DNA of 64,000 bases from an uncultured Clostridium sp. (lineage in GTDB: Bacteria > Bacillota > Clostridia > TANB77 > CAG-508): the NCBI GenBank assembly GCA_900553945.1, contig USFR01000006.1:1-64000 (forward strand), written 5' to 3'. The notes beneath the pieces were generated by a model. The model searched no databases and was not told the DNA's origin. It saw nothing but the letters and a program-made list of their open reading frames with translations. Within the stretch, counting starts at the first letter, position 1; every line of letters begins with the position of its first letter. Made by a program: the position numbers and the translations under genes. Shown here piece after piece: positions 45,200-53,294 of the stretch.

Positions 45200-46627
45200 T
45201 TACTTATTCACTCTCTTGAACACCTGACTGCTTTTAATCCATGGTGCAAAAATAACAATCTTCTCTTCTGTATCCAAATCAATATACATTGGCGCATTAA
45301 TAAACACCTGATCCGACTGACCTGCTTGATTCATATACACCGGATCATAGCATTCAATCTTCACAATACCATAGTGCTTATTATAAGCCATGTAATAAGT
45401 CGGCCAAAGGAAAGCATTTGTATCATCTACAATTTCCACATTCGACTTAAATTCTCCCAGCCTGTACAGTCTTCTCTTTTCTTTCTTTTCCAAGAAATTG
45501 TTTCCTAAAATAGGCTGCATCCAAAATCTCCTGCCATTAATCAGCCCAACTGTCCGTTTTTTCTCTTGCTCAATCATTTCATCCAATGTATCAAACGATG
45601 CATATTTTTTTCTTCTTGAGAATATTAACTTAAGATCAGATTTGTCATACAGTTTAATTGCCGGATTTCTCTTCAAACCGTTAAAGTTCTGCCTCAACAT
45701 GCTTACTGATTCTTTTCCCTTAACAACAATATCGATATCCGAACAGTCCATATATCCTTCGAGCAAAATACTTCCTTCTATTCCTATGTTCTCTAATAAA
45801 ATTCCTAGTTCATTTATCATTATATCTATTATTTGTTTTGTATCCTTCAAAATTGTTTCATTTCCATCGTAGTTATATAACTCTTTTGTTTTCTCAAAAG
45901 GATTGTATATTCTAGCAATCTCTTCTGGTTTAAACAAGCACAGTTCTTCTCCGAATCTATCAACTTTGTCAACCTGTATATTATTAAAAAGCTTTGAGTA
46001 TAAAATAGATTCTTCAATAGAATTATTCCTTGCATACTGATATCTGTTAATAAGACGTGTATCCCTTTCAGCACCTGTAACTTTAAAATACTTAGGTATT
46101 CCAATAACTTTTCCATTCTCATAACAGTGTTCAGACACTGTATGACAATAAGTACCGTCCTTAAGCATGAAATAATCAGGAAAGTTAATTATGTCTTCAG
46201 CAGACTCAACCTTGTACAAACACTTGATTTCATAATACAATCTATTCTCATTTGATGAATGAATTGTATTCTCCAAAATGTTCATACCATATTTTCTTCT
46301 CAAAGTACCTAGCTGGCTGTGCTGTGGATTTGTAGAGCCGACAAAATTGTTAAACCTTTCAACAACATTGTCATCACCATTTATCAAGCAAATCACCACT
46401 TCACCAGACGTCATATACTTCATCAGATTTAAAAAAAATGGCTGATCTCTACTCTCATAGTATAAAGTACAAACTTCATCTACAGTAAGACGTTTTTGAA
46501 TAAAATTTCCTACTTCATACCCGTTTTTCCGAATATCATTGATTATCGAATCAACAATTTTTCTCTTAAGTGCATCAGGTTTCAATACACATAAAGTTAC
46601 ATTCTTACATTTTTCAGTTTTGCTCAT
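45200..46627 (-). CDS. Fusion: nucleoside diphosphate kinase + minimal nucleotidyltransferase
   Basis: 475 residues. Residues ~8-140 are a complete NDK domain: VTLCVLKPDAL (Lys16), RFNNFVGSTNP, GTLRRKYG and NTIHSS with the phospho-acceptor His123. Residues ~275-400 are a pol-beta-type nucleotidyltransferase: IEGSILLEGYMDCSDIDIVV (Gly-Ser 285-286, Asp297/Asp299) with a later Asp/Lys strand. The linker (145-270) is helical. One chain could charge NDP to NTP and then transfer a nucleotide to RNA, protein or a small molecule; that order is inference. It has a near-consensus promoter, stands alone and is less AT-rich than its neighbours. Confidence 0.8.
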   Translation of the reverse strand: MSKTEKCKNVTLCVLKPDALKRKIVDSIINDIRKNGYEVGNFIQKRLTVDEVCTLYYESRDQPFFLNLMKYMTSGEVVICLINGDDNVVERFNNFVGSTNPQHSQLGTLRRKYGMNILENTIHSSNENRLYYEIKCLYKVESAEDIINFPDYFMLKDGTYCHTVSEHCYENGKVIGIPKYFKVTGAERDTRLINRYQYARNNSIEESILYSKLFNNIQVDKVDRFGEELCLFKPEEIARIYNPFEKTKELYNYDGNETILKDTKQIIDIMINELGILLENIGIEGSILLEGYMDCSDIDIVVKGKESVSMLRQNFNGLKRNPAIKLYDKSDLKLIFSRRKKYASFDTLDEMIEQEKKRTVGLINGRRFWMQPILGNNFLEKKEKRRLYRLGEFKSNVEIVDDTNAFLWPTYYMAYNKHYGIVKIECYDPVYMNQAGQSDQVFINAPMYIDLDTEEKIVIFAPWIKSSQVFKRVNK

Positions 46628-46689
46628 AATTACCTCCCATCAAATAGATATATTAATATCATATCTTTACATATTTTGGTAACGACGTT

Positions 46690-46718
46690 ATTATAATATT
46701 ATTTCCACTATTTGTCAA
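46690..46718 (-). promoter_or_regulatory. Promoter of the NDK-nucleotidyltransferase gene
   Basis: TTGACA (46713-46718), 17-base spacer, TATAAT (46690-46695). Confidence 0.85.
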
Positions 46719-46730
46719 TTAATATTAATT

Positions 46731-46904
46731 AAAAAGAAAAATACATATAAAATTTTTGAGCCACCGCGCAGGGACCAAACGAACGAAGTGAGTTCGATTG
46801 AAGCATTCTACCCGATTTGAAAATAAAATTGTCAAATTTTCATTTTCAAATTCCGAGGAATGCGCCAGCAAGGTGTGAAAAAATTTTATATGTATTTTTC
46901 TTTA
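46731..46904. repeat. Palindromic dispersed repeat, copy B (174 bases, inverse of copy A)
   Basis: Reverse complement of copy A with scattered substitutions. Ends ATACATATAAAATTTT and AAAATTTTATATGTAT pair perfectly although they differ from copy A at several positions, so changes on both sides match. Contains the same GCATTC...GAATGC inner hairpin and the ACCGCGCAGGGACC block. No ORF. Confidence 0.8.
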
Positions 46905-46915
46905 TATTATATGTA

Positions 46916-46949
46916 AAAGACCAAGACAGCAATCGCTATCTTGGTCTTT
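46916..46949 (-). terminator. Terminator of the TPM-LemA operon
   Basis: AAAGACCAAGATAGC / GCTGTCTTGGTCTTT stem with four-base loop and T-rich end on the minus strand. Confidence 0.9.
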
Positions 46950-46965
46950 CATCAAATACTCACAT

Positions 46966-47583
46966 TCAATTAAAATTTACCATATTCGTTTTTTCAGCCT
47001 CTTTATCGGCTTCAAATTCTTCCATTTCTTCAAATTCGAATATGCCAGCAACTATATTACCCGGAAACTTATTAACCTTCTTGTTATAAATTGCAACCTG
47101 TTGATTATATCTATCTCTAGCTGTTGCAATTCTATTCACAGATCCAGCCAATTCATCCATCAAAGCAGTATATTGTTTACCGCTTGTCAACTCTGGATAT
47201 TTCTTAGCCACAGAAATAATTCCGTTTATCTCTGTACTAACTTTCTCATTAGCCTCACTTATCTCTTTCGGATCGCCATTTATCCAACTATTTGAAAGTG
47301 CTGTACTAGCCAAGGCAATATCCTCAAAGATTTTTTCTTCATGCTTAGTATACATTTTAACTGTTTCTACCAAATCAGGTATAAGTTCCAGCCTTCTTTG
47401 CATCATATTCTCAACGTTAGATTTTGCCAATTTAACGTTTTCATTTGCATCAATAAGGCTGTTGTAGGTTGCAATACATTTACCAGCAAAAGCAAACATG
47501 CTCAGTAACCATATTATTACAATACCTACACACACTGTTTTAATTATAGGTATCCGTGGATCGCTTTTAAAATTATCTTCCAT
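46966..47583 (-). CDS. lemA: LemA family protein
   Basis: 205 residues. One N-terminal membrane helix (residues ~14-36) is followed by the LemA helical bundle: TYNSLIDANENVKLAKSNVENMMQRRLELIPDLVETVKMY and a second helix pair ending in NKKVNKFPGNIVAGIF. LemA proteins sit at the membrane with a helical outer part of unknown role. It starts 19 bases after the TPM-domain gene, a common pairing. Confidence 0.9.
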   Translation of the reverse strand: MEDNFKSDPRIPIIKTVCVGIVIIWLLSMFAFAGKCIATYNSLIDANENVKLAKSNVENMMQRRLELIPDLVETVKMYTKHEEKIFEDIALASTALSNSWINGDPKEISEANEKVSTEINGIISVAKKYPELTSGKQYTALMDELAGSVNRIATARDRYNQQVAIYNKKVNKFPGNIVAGIFEFEEMEEFEADKEAEKTNMVNFN

Positions 47584-47602
47584 ATGTCATTTTCCTTTCT
47601 GC

Positions 47603-49435
47603 TTAAAAACCTCTACTTGCTCCACCACCATTTGATATGCCTCCACCGCCGAAGCTACCAAATGAACTACTTCCGCCATGGTATCCACCACCGCCAAAGT
47701 AATCATCATCATCTCTTCTTTTTCTTCTTCTTTCACGTTCTCTCTGATCTTCCTCTGCTTCTGCCAACATACGTCTTGCAGTTTCATAAACATTCCTATC
47801 AAAATAGTTACGTTCAGAAGAACTTAATGAATCATACATTCTAATAGCTTGTTTAAGCTTATTAATATCATTTTCATCAGGTGTACCTATATAATCAGTT
47901 ATTCCTTTAACTGCCTTTTCTGTTTTTTTAGCTTTTTCATAGTTAGAATGATCTTCTTGAGATATTTCAAACTCTCTTTGGAATTCTCGTAGCCATCTAC
48001 TGTCAGGGAAAAATCTTTTCTGTGCACCAGATAATCTCACATATAAATTATTAGCCTTTGCTAATGTTTCATAAGTAGACTTGTTACCTTTCACACCATC
48101 TGCAATTTTTCTCATCTCATCATATGCTACTTTTGCAGCATTCCTATCAGCCTTTTCCTTTTCTGATTTTTGAAATTCTTTTTGAAGTGTAGACGACTGC
48201 CCGTACAACTGATTAAGAACTTTTATATCAGATCTAACATATCCTTTTGCTTCCATGCTTGCCGAATTATATTTAGCAAGTGCATTGCCAAATACATCAA
48301 CATTTTCTTTGCTAGCTTTATTAGTTAATGCACTTTGAATAGCATCATCAACTTTTTTAGCTTCGGCTTTGTGTTCATTCTCAATCATTTCAATAATTTC
48401 ATCTTCAAGTCTAGGATGAAGTACAATAGCTCTCGCATGAGTTTCTTGCATTTTTTCAATTAACTTTTTCAGTTCATCTTTTTCTCTTTGACAGTTTTTC
48501 AACTTCTTTTCATAGTCATTATACTTCTTCTGATACTCAGCTTTTATATCCCATGCATCTTGTTCCATTTCATCAATTGTATATTTATAATGTTTAATCT
48601 GCACAGAATTTTCATTTACCATCTCTTCATTTTTTCGTCTTAACGCTTTATACTTTTTCACAGAAGAATATAGTAAACCTAAAGCAATACCATATGGTAC
48701 AACAATTACAAACATCCAAAATAACATTGGAAGTCCAGAATCTGATTGTTCATCAGCAATCGAACTATTTTTCACATCACTATTATCAACTGCTTGTACT
48801 ATATTGGCACTTTCATCAATCGACTGAGCAACATCTGAAGTATTTTTAGAAGTCTGTTCATCTCCTAAAGCTGAATTCCATTCTACAGGTACTTCGTTCT
48901 TAATAAAAGTAACAACAGCCTTTTGTAAAACAACTATACCATCAGCAAATTGATCATTCTTAAAATAATCAATTGCATACTCGTCTATAAGTGCTCCTGC
49001 ATCTGCATCAGTCATATATTCTTCCATACCACGTCCAACTTCAATTCGAACCTGTCTATCTCCCGAAGAAAATAATATTAATGCTCCCATATCCTTTGTT
49101 CCAATTCCAAACTTATTGTACATAGCAGTTGCGTACTCTTCAATAGAATATCCATCTAATGACTCAAGTGTAGTAATAACCAGCTGTATACCATTGTAAT
49201 CTTCATTAAGAGCTTTTGCGCGTTTTACTAGCTCTGTTCTTTGTTCACTAGAAAGAATATTACCATAGTCGTTTACATAAAATTCAGGCGTTGCATCTTT
49301 AACTTTTATATCTGATTGATATACATCATTAGTAGAATCCTCATTCATACATCCTGTAAGAGCTGTTATAATGCCGAATAGCAACAGCACTACTATCAGT
49401 AAAGAAGCATACCGCTTTTTAATTAAATGTTTCAT
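47603..49435 (-). CDS. TPM-domain lipoprotein with coiled coil and Gly-rich tail
   Basis: 610 residues. A lipobox LTGC (Cys29) marks a lipoprotein anchor. The TPM domain covers ~50-200 (YVNDYGNILSSEQRTELVKRAKALN, QVRIEVGRGMEEYMTDADAG). A membrane helix follows at ~242-262, then ~250 residues of coiled coil and SAP-like helices, and a tail rich in Gly and Ser (FGGGGYHGGSSSFGSF). TPM proteins are membrane-linked factors for photosystem repair in plants and of unclear use in bacteria; the pairing with LemA is recurrent. Confidence 0.85.
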   Translation of the reverse strand: MKHLIKKRYASLLIVVLLLFGIITALTGCMNEDSTNDVYQSDIKVKDATPEFYVNDYGNILSSEQRTELVKRAKALNEDYNGIQLVITTLESLDGYSIEEYATAMYNKFGIGTKDMGALILFSSGDRQVRIEVGRGMEEYMTDADAGALIDEYAIDYFKNDQFADGIVVLQKAVVTFIKNEVPVEWNSALGDEQTSKNTSDVAQSIDESANIVQAVDNSDVKNSSIADEQSDSGLPMLFWMFVIVVPYGIALGLLYSSVKKYKALRRKNEEMVNENSVQIKHYKYTIDEMEQDAWDIKAEYQKKYNDYEKKLKNCQREKDELKKLIEKMQETHARAIVLHPRLEDEIIEMIENEHKAEAKKVDDAIQSALTNKASKENVDVFGNALAKYNSASMEAKGYVRSDIKVLNQLYGQSSTLQKEFQKSEKEKADRNAAKVAYDEMRKIADGVKGNKSTYETLAKANNLYVRLSGAQKRFFPDSRWLREFQREFEISQEDHSNYEKAKKTEKAVKGITDYIGTPDENDINKLKQAIRMYDSLSSSERNYFDRNVYETARRMLAEAEEDQRERERRRKRRDDDDYFGGGGYHGGSSSFGSFGGGGISNGGGASRGF

Positions 49436-49586
49436 ATTTTTACCTCCATTTTATATAATCCTAAAGTTTACGAGTTACATGCAGTCACAAAAATGGACCA
49501 TCTCCTTTCCATCTAGAATCTGAGACATTCTTACAATAAAAACATGCTTACATAGTATATCACAATTATGTAAATTAGTCAAAAAA

Positions 49587-49607
49587 GCACATTGACCATC
49601 AATGCGC
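49587..49607 (-). terminator. Terminator after the phosphodiester glycosidase gene
   Basis: GCGCATTGA / TCAATGTGC stem followed by T6 on the minus strand. Confidence 0.85.
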
Positions 49608-49636
49608 TTCTCCAAATATATTTCCATATAAAATTA

Positions 49637-50767
49637 TTAATTTTTTCCATCAACTTTATTCTTTACAACATCATAATCTCCATCATCTGAATCATCAGAT
49701 TTTAAAATAAAAGCTGAAGGTATAGGTCTAGTTCCATTATTTCCTGATAAAGTTGTAGGATTGTTTACAGTTTTTCCTTTAACTGTCATAGATGTAGACG
49801 TTCCGCCATCCAAATTTGAAGCATTTATTGCGCCATATCTATCAAAAATCTCAATTAAGTCTTTAATAGTAGCTCCTTTTCCTAAAGCTCTATTACCATC
49901 AAGAACTAAGAATAAAACAATTCCATCAGCTCTTTGACCAATAGCAGTTCTTGGAGCTTTTCCCCAACCGCCATTTCCATATATCTTAGATTTTTCTCCA
50001 TTAAGTATCAATGTTGGACTAAAAGAAACACAATCTCTAATTCTTCTTGATTTTGCCTGACTTAATGTGTATCTTCCTAATATCAATTTATTTTCAGTAT
50101 TAAAACCTATAATTCCATAAGTACTACTAGAAGCACTTATACCTTTTCCTTTACTCATCGTAATTCCCAATGGTGTAGAGCCATTTCCTTGAAAATTTTC
50201 ATCAGCAAAGCCACCACCATTTATCGCAACTAAAGCATTATTTTTCTTAGAAATATCAGTTAAATATTGTCCACTCTTTCCAATACTTGCTGAAGTTGCA
50301 ACTTCTATTCTAGATGGATCATATATAACCGCCATATATCCACTATATTCTTTACCACCATCTATTTTTATAATCTTATAATCATTGTTTTTTTCGTCTT
50401 TTTCTAATATCTGACGTTCATATTCATTAGCATATGTAATTGTTTCTTTTTCTTCATAATCTACTATTTCAACAGCATTTTCATCTGTTTCACCATTAAC
50501 CTCAACTACCTTGTTTTTATCTAAACATTCTTGAATAGTTTTATCATCATAAAACCATGTAGCCAAATACTGATGCCTCATAGAAGACATAGCTGTTGTA
50601 ATAAGCCAATCTCTAAATCCACTCCATGGTCCATATAATAAAAATAATCCTGATGCAATTCCAAGTACTAATAAAATTGCAAATGCAATTAACAACTCTT
50701 TTATAATTTTCTTCTTTGACTTCTTCTTTTCATTTTTTTCTGACTTTGCTTTTGTATCTTTCTTCAT
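49637..50767 (-). CDS. Membrane-anchored phosphodiester glycosidase (NAGPA-like)
   Basis: 376 residues. A Lys-rich start and one membrane helix (residues ~25-46) anchor the protein, with the catalytic domain outside. Family motifs: VAINGGGFADENFQGNG, KAPRTAIGQRADGIVLFLVLDG, SNLDGGTSTSMTV and NGTRPIPSAFIL. The family removes GlcNAc or other sugars from phosphodiesters, often in exopolysaccharide or cell-wall turnover. It stands alone with its own terminator. Confidence 0.88.
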   Translation of the reverse strand: MKKDTKAKSEKNEKKKSKKKIIKELLIAFAILLVLGIASGLFLLYGPWSGFRDWLITTAMSSMRHQYLATWFYDDKTIQECLDKNKVVEVNGETDENAVEIVDYEEKETITYANEYERQILEKDEKNNDYKIIKIDGGKEYSGYMAVIYDPSRIEVATSASIGKSGQYLTDISKKNNALVAINGGGFADENFQGNGSTPLGITMSKGKGISASSSTYGIIGFNTENKLILGRYTLSQAKSRRIRDCVSFSPTLILNGEKSKIYGNGGWGKAPRTAIGQRADGIVLFLVLDGNRALGKGATIKDLIEIFDRYGAINASNLDGGTSTSMTVKGKTVNNPTTLSGNNGTRPIPSAFILKSDDSDDGDYDVVKNKVDGKN

Positions 50768-51164
50768 AATTTTCTTGTATAATCAATAATATCCTATTAA
50801 TTGATTAATCCCTTTCTCATATATTAAAATATATAAATATTTCGTATTTAACAATAAATATTTTTCAAAAATATTAAACCATTTCGATTATAATATTATA
50901 ATTAAAAAGAGTCAATATTCGACAATATACTTTTTTATTTGCATACAATTTATTCAAAATAACAAAAGCAGACTATTTATAGTTTATTCACTTATTATAA
51001 CATTTTTAAATTTACATCATTGTTCACGAACGACTTTTACAAAGCAAATTTCTGTGCATTGTTATTTTATATAATAGGAAATCCTGAGAATATTCTTATT
51101 ATATGAAAAAGAACAGAAATCTTAAATATCATATATAACGTTTTCAAAATTTCTGTTCCTTATT
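50768..51164. other. 397-base intergenic region
   Basis: AT-rich and non-coding apart from the terminator at 51111-51158. It should hold the promoter of the gene ending at 49637 (an AT-rich stretch at ~50890-50940), but I see no clean -35/-10 pair. Confidence 0.4.
51111..51158 (-). terminator. Terminator of the two-GNAT operon
   Basis: GAACAGAAAT / ATTTCTGTTC arms with a long AT loop and TTTTTC on the minus strand. Confidence 0.7.
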
Positions 51165-51722
51165 TTATATATTTTTATTTCTTATAAAATCACCTGTAAA
51201 CTCCTCATCAAGTATATCCATCTCAATAGCATCATAATACATACCATCAATAAATCTACACTTTCTTCTACGTCCATATTCTTTAAAGCCACATTTTTTA
51301 TAGCATTTTAAAGCTCTCTCGTTAAACTCCAATAAATCAAGTTTAATATTTTTTAAATTTAGATATTTAAATCCAAACTCTAAAATAAGCCTAATAGCCT
51401 CAGTTCCATATCCGTTATTTCTATAATTTTTATCACCAATGAAAATGCCAAGCGTTGCACATCTATTTATATGGTTAACTTTTTCCAAAGACACTGTTCC
51501 AATCAATTTATCATCTTTCAAAGTAACTATAAAAAAAGAAGTTTCATTGTTGCTATTCTCCAAATATTTTTTCTCACCTTCTAATGTTACTACTCCAGCA
51601 CTTCTACCAATATAATCAGTAGTTTCAAAATCATTCATCCATTCCGCAAATATCTCTGCATCCTCTACATTTCTTGGTGATAAGTAAATTCTATCTCCAA
51701 CCAATTTCTTAAAATATTTCAT
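51165..51722 (-). CDS. GNAT acetyltransferase, RimJ/RimL-like
   Basis: 185 residues. Motif A is GDKNYRNNGYGTEAIRLILEFGF, followed by NERALKCYKKCGFKEYG. The layout is that of the RimJ/RimL/SpeG group that acetylates protein N-termini or polyamines. AAAGGAG sits before the ATG, inside the C-terminal stub of a lost gene whose TGA overlaps this start (ATGA). Confidence 0.85.
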   Translation of the reverse strand: MKYFKKLVGDRIYLSPRNVEDAEIFAEWMNDFETTDYIGRSAGVVTLEGEKKYLENSNNETSFFIVTLKDDKLIGTVSLEKVNHINRCATLGIFIGDKNYRNNGYGTEAIRLILEFGFKYLNLKNIKLDLLEFNERALKCYKKCGFKEYGRRRKCRFIDGMYYDAIEMDILDEEFTGDFIRNKNI

Positions 51723-51874
51723 TTTTTCATCATCTCCTTTAAATATTTATCCGTAAATATTTTTAAATTATCTTTTTTAATTTCTAATCTTTTCATTAAA
51801 TCACTTGCCTCTTTTTTTGCCATTTCGTAATCATTAACTTCTGATTTAGCATAAACAACATCTAGTTTTTCAAA
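51719..51874 (-). pseudogene. C-terminal stub of an unknown gene between two GNAT genes
   Basis: One frame reads FEKLDVVYAKSEVNDYEMAKKEASDLMKRLEIKKDN... and ends with KEMMKK-TGA overlapping the next ATG. It has normal codon character but no start, and its 5' side merges with the end of the upstream GNAT gene. It is most likely the tail of a deleted operon gene. Family not recognised. Confidence 0.4.
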
Positions 51875-52377
51875 TCATAAGTATAACTAACTTCCTTATA
51901 ATCTTTTTCACCTCTGGTAATTATCCCTTCTGAACCATAAATACCACCCATTTTTTCATAAAACATTCTTGCTGGATAATTATCTTTAAAACACCATACA
52001 ATCATTTTCTTGTAACCTTTTTCTTTAAAATCATTCATCACATAATTTATGATTTTCTTTCCGACACCATTTCCTTTATAAGCAGGTTTTACGTACAAAG
52101 CACACAATTCGCAGTCAACATCTGGGAACTTATCTTCATAATCATTTTCAAATCTGTATCTACAAAATCCAACAACTTTATTATTAATTTCTGCGACAAC
52201 AAAACCACCATCAGTATAATCATTCAATCTTTTTTGATAATTCTGATCAACGGTTAAACTCTCCAAATATTCATCTGCCACAATACCTCTGTAAGCTGTT
52301 TTCCAACTTTCAACAACTATTTCAGAAACTCTTCTTAAATCTTCAAAATTTACATCTCTTATTGTTATTTCACTCAT
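51862..52377 (-). CDS. GNAT-family N-acetyltransferase
   Basis: About 171 residues. The start is the ATG at 52377 (GGGGGAGAG four bases before it), giving MSEITIRDVNFEDLRRVSEIV; an upstream in-frame start lacks a ribosome site. Motif A is ALYVKPAYKGNGVGKKIINYV, motif B DNYPARMFYEKMGG. It resembles the broad Firmicute group of GNAT proteins with unknown substrate. Its promoter at 52574-52602 implies a ~190-base leader with a tiny ORF (MDFFASFFVL at 52453). Confidence 0.85.
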   Translation of the reverse strand: MSEITIRDVNFEDLRRVSEIVVESWKTAYRGIVADEYLESLTVDQNYQKRLNDYTDGGFVVAEINNKVVGFCRYRFENDYEDKFPDVDCELCALYVKPAYKGNGVGKKIINYVMNDFKEKGYKKMIVWCFKDNYPARMFYEKMGGIYGSEGIITRGEKDYKEVSYTYDLKN

Positions 52378-52573
52378 AAAACTCTCCCCCGTCAATAAAA
52401 CATTAGGAAACTTCAAAATCCCCTATAAAACAAAAAAACTTGCAAAAAAATCCATTAAAGACTCCTTTACAAGACATTAATAATCTCAAAGTGTAAACAA
52501 CTTTCATATAATAAGTTATCCTATATCGCTCAAAGCATTTAGCTTCTTAGATATACTCTTTAAACATATTTAA

Positions 52574-52602
52574 ATTCTACCATAGTATTTAATCAGTGTC
52601 AA
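52574..52602 (-). promoter_or_regulatory. Promoter of the GNAT operon with long leader
   Basis: TTGACA (52597-52602), 17-base spacer, TAGAAT (52574-52579). Between it and the gene lies a 10-codon ORF with AAAGGAG before its ATG (52453-52455), a possible leader peptide. Confidence 0.7.
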
Positions 52603-52627
52603 TATATTTATGTAAACCTATTTACTA

Positions 52628-53140
52628 CTATTTCACTAACTCTAAAGGATTTTCAAATAATCCTATATTAGGTGGATAATACGTAAATATTGCAAAACAA
52701 AGCAAAATTGCCACTAAAATACTAACAGCTACAGCTGAATTTATTTTACTTTTATTAGAAATCATTATTCTATATGCATAAAATTCTCCTAAAACTACTG
52801 CAACAAAAAAACTTCCAATATCCAATACTGCAAAATTTCTTCCTATAACTCCTGTATACGTATAAAAGAAAACAACAATAAAAGACATAGCTATAAATAT
52901 TGATACAAATTTTGCGTATAAAAAATTTTTAATATCTTTATTATAAAAATAACCTACTATTGCCATAAATAGCATTGGGAAAAATACCAATTTCAAATGT
53001 TCCCAAGTACTCTCATTTACTGCAGAAATAATCGAAAACACAACGCTATCAGGGAACCAATCATGTGTAAAATGTAATAATGTTCCAGCAATCCAGACAA
53101 AAATTATACTAACAATTTGAAAATTTTTAACTCTCTTCAT
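52628..53140 (-). CDS. DUF6512-type membrane protein
   Basis: 170 residues with five to six helices. GTLLHFTHDWFPDSVVFSIISAVNESTWEHLKLVFFPM near the N-terminus is a block I know from clostridial DUF6512 proteins; it carries His, Asp and Glu residues inside or next to the membrane that could bind a metal. Function unknown. GGAGG precedes the ATG. Confidence 0.75.
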   Translation of the reverse strand: MKRVKNFQIVSIIFVWIAGTLLHFTHDWFPDSVVFSIISAVNESTWEHLKLVFFPMLFMAIVGYFYNKDIKNFLYAKFVSIFIAMSFIVVFFYTYTGVIGRNFAVLDIGSFFVAVVLGEFYAYRIMISNKSKINSAVAVSILVAILLCFAIFTYYPPNIGLFENPLELVK

Positions 53141-53225
53141 AAAAAACCTCCATAACTAATTAATATTATAATAAGTTATAAAATATTATGAAAATTTTCT
53201 ATCCATTCAAAATTTTTGCCTAACC

Positions 53226-53254
53226 TTGAAAAGCCGATTTTTTTTTGCTATTAT
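53226..53254 (+). promoter_or_regulatory. Promoter of the metallopeptidase gene
   Basis: TTGAAA (53226-53231), 17-base spacer, TATTAT (53249-53254). Confidence 0.65.
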
Positions 53255-53294
53255 TTAAATAAATATTTAATAGCAGAATTGAGGAAAATTTGAT

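Noticed and set aside
47584..47844. Frames rich in His/Leu opposite the Gly-rich tail
   Set aside because: They are shadows of the low-complexity end of the TPM-domain gene.
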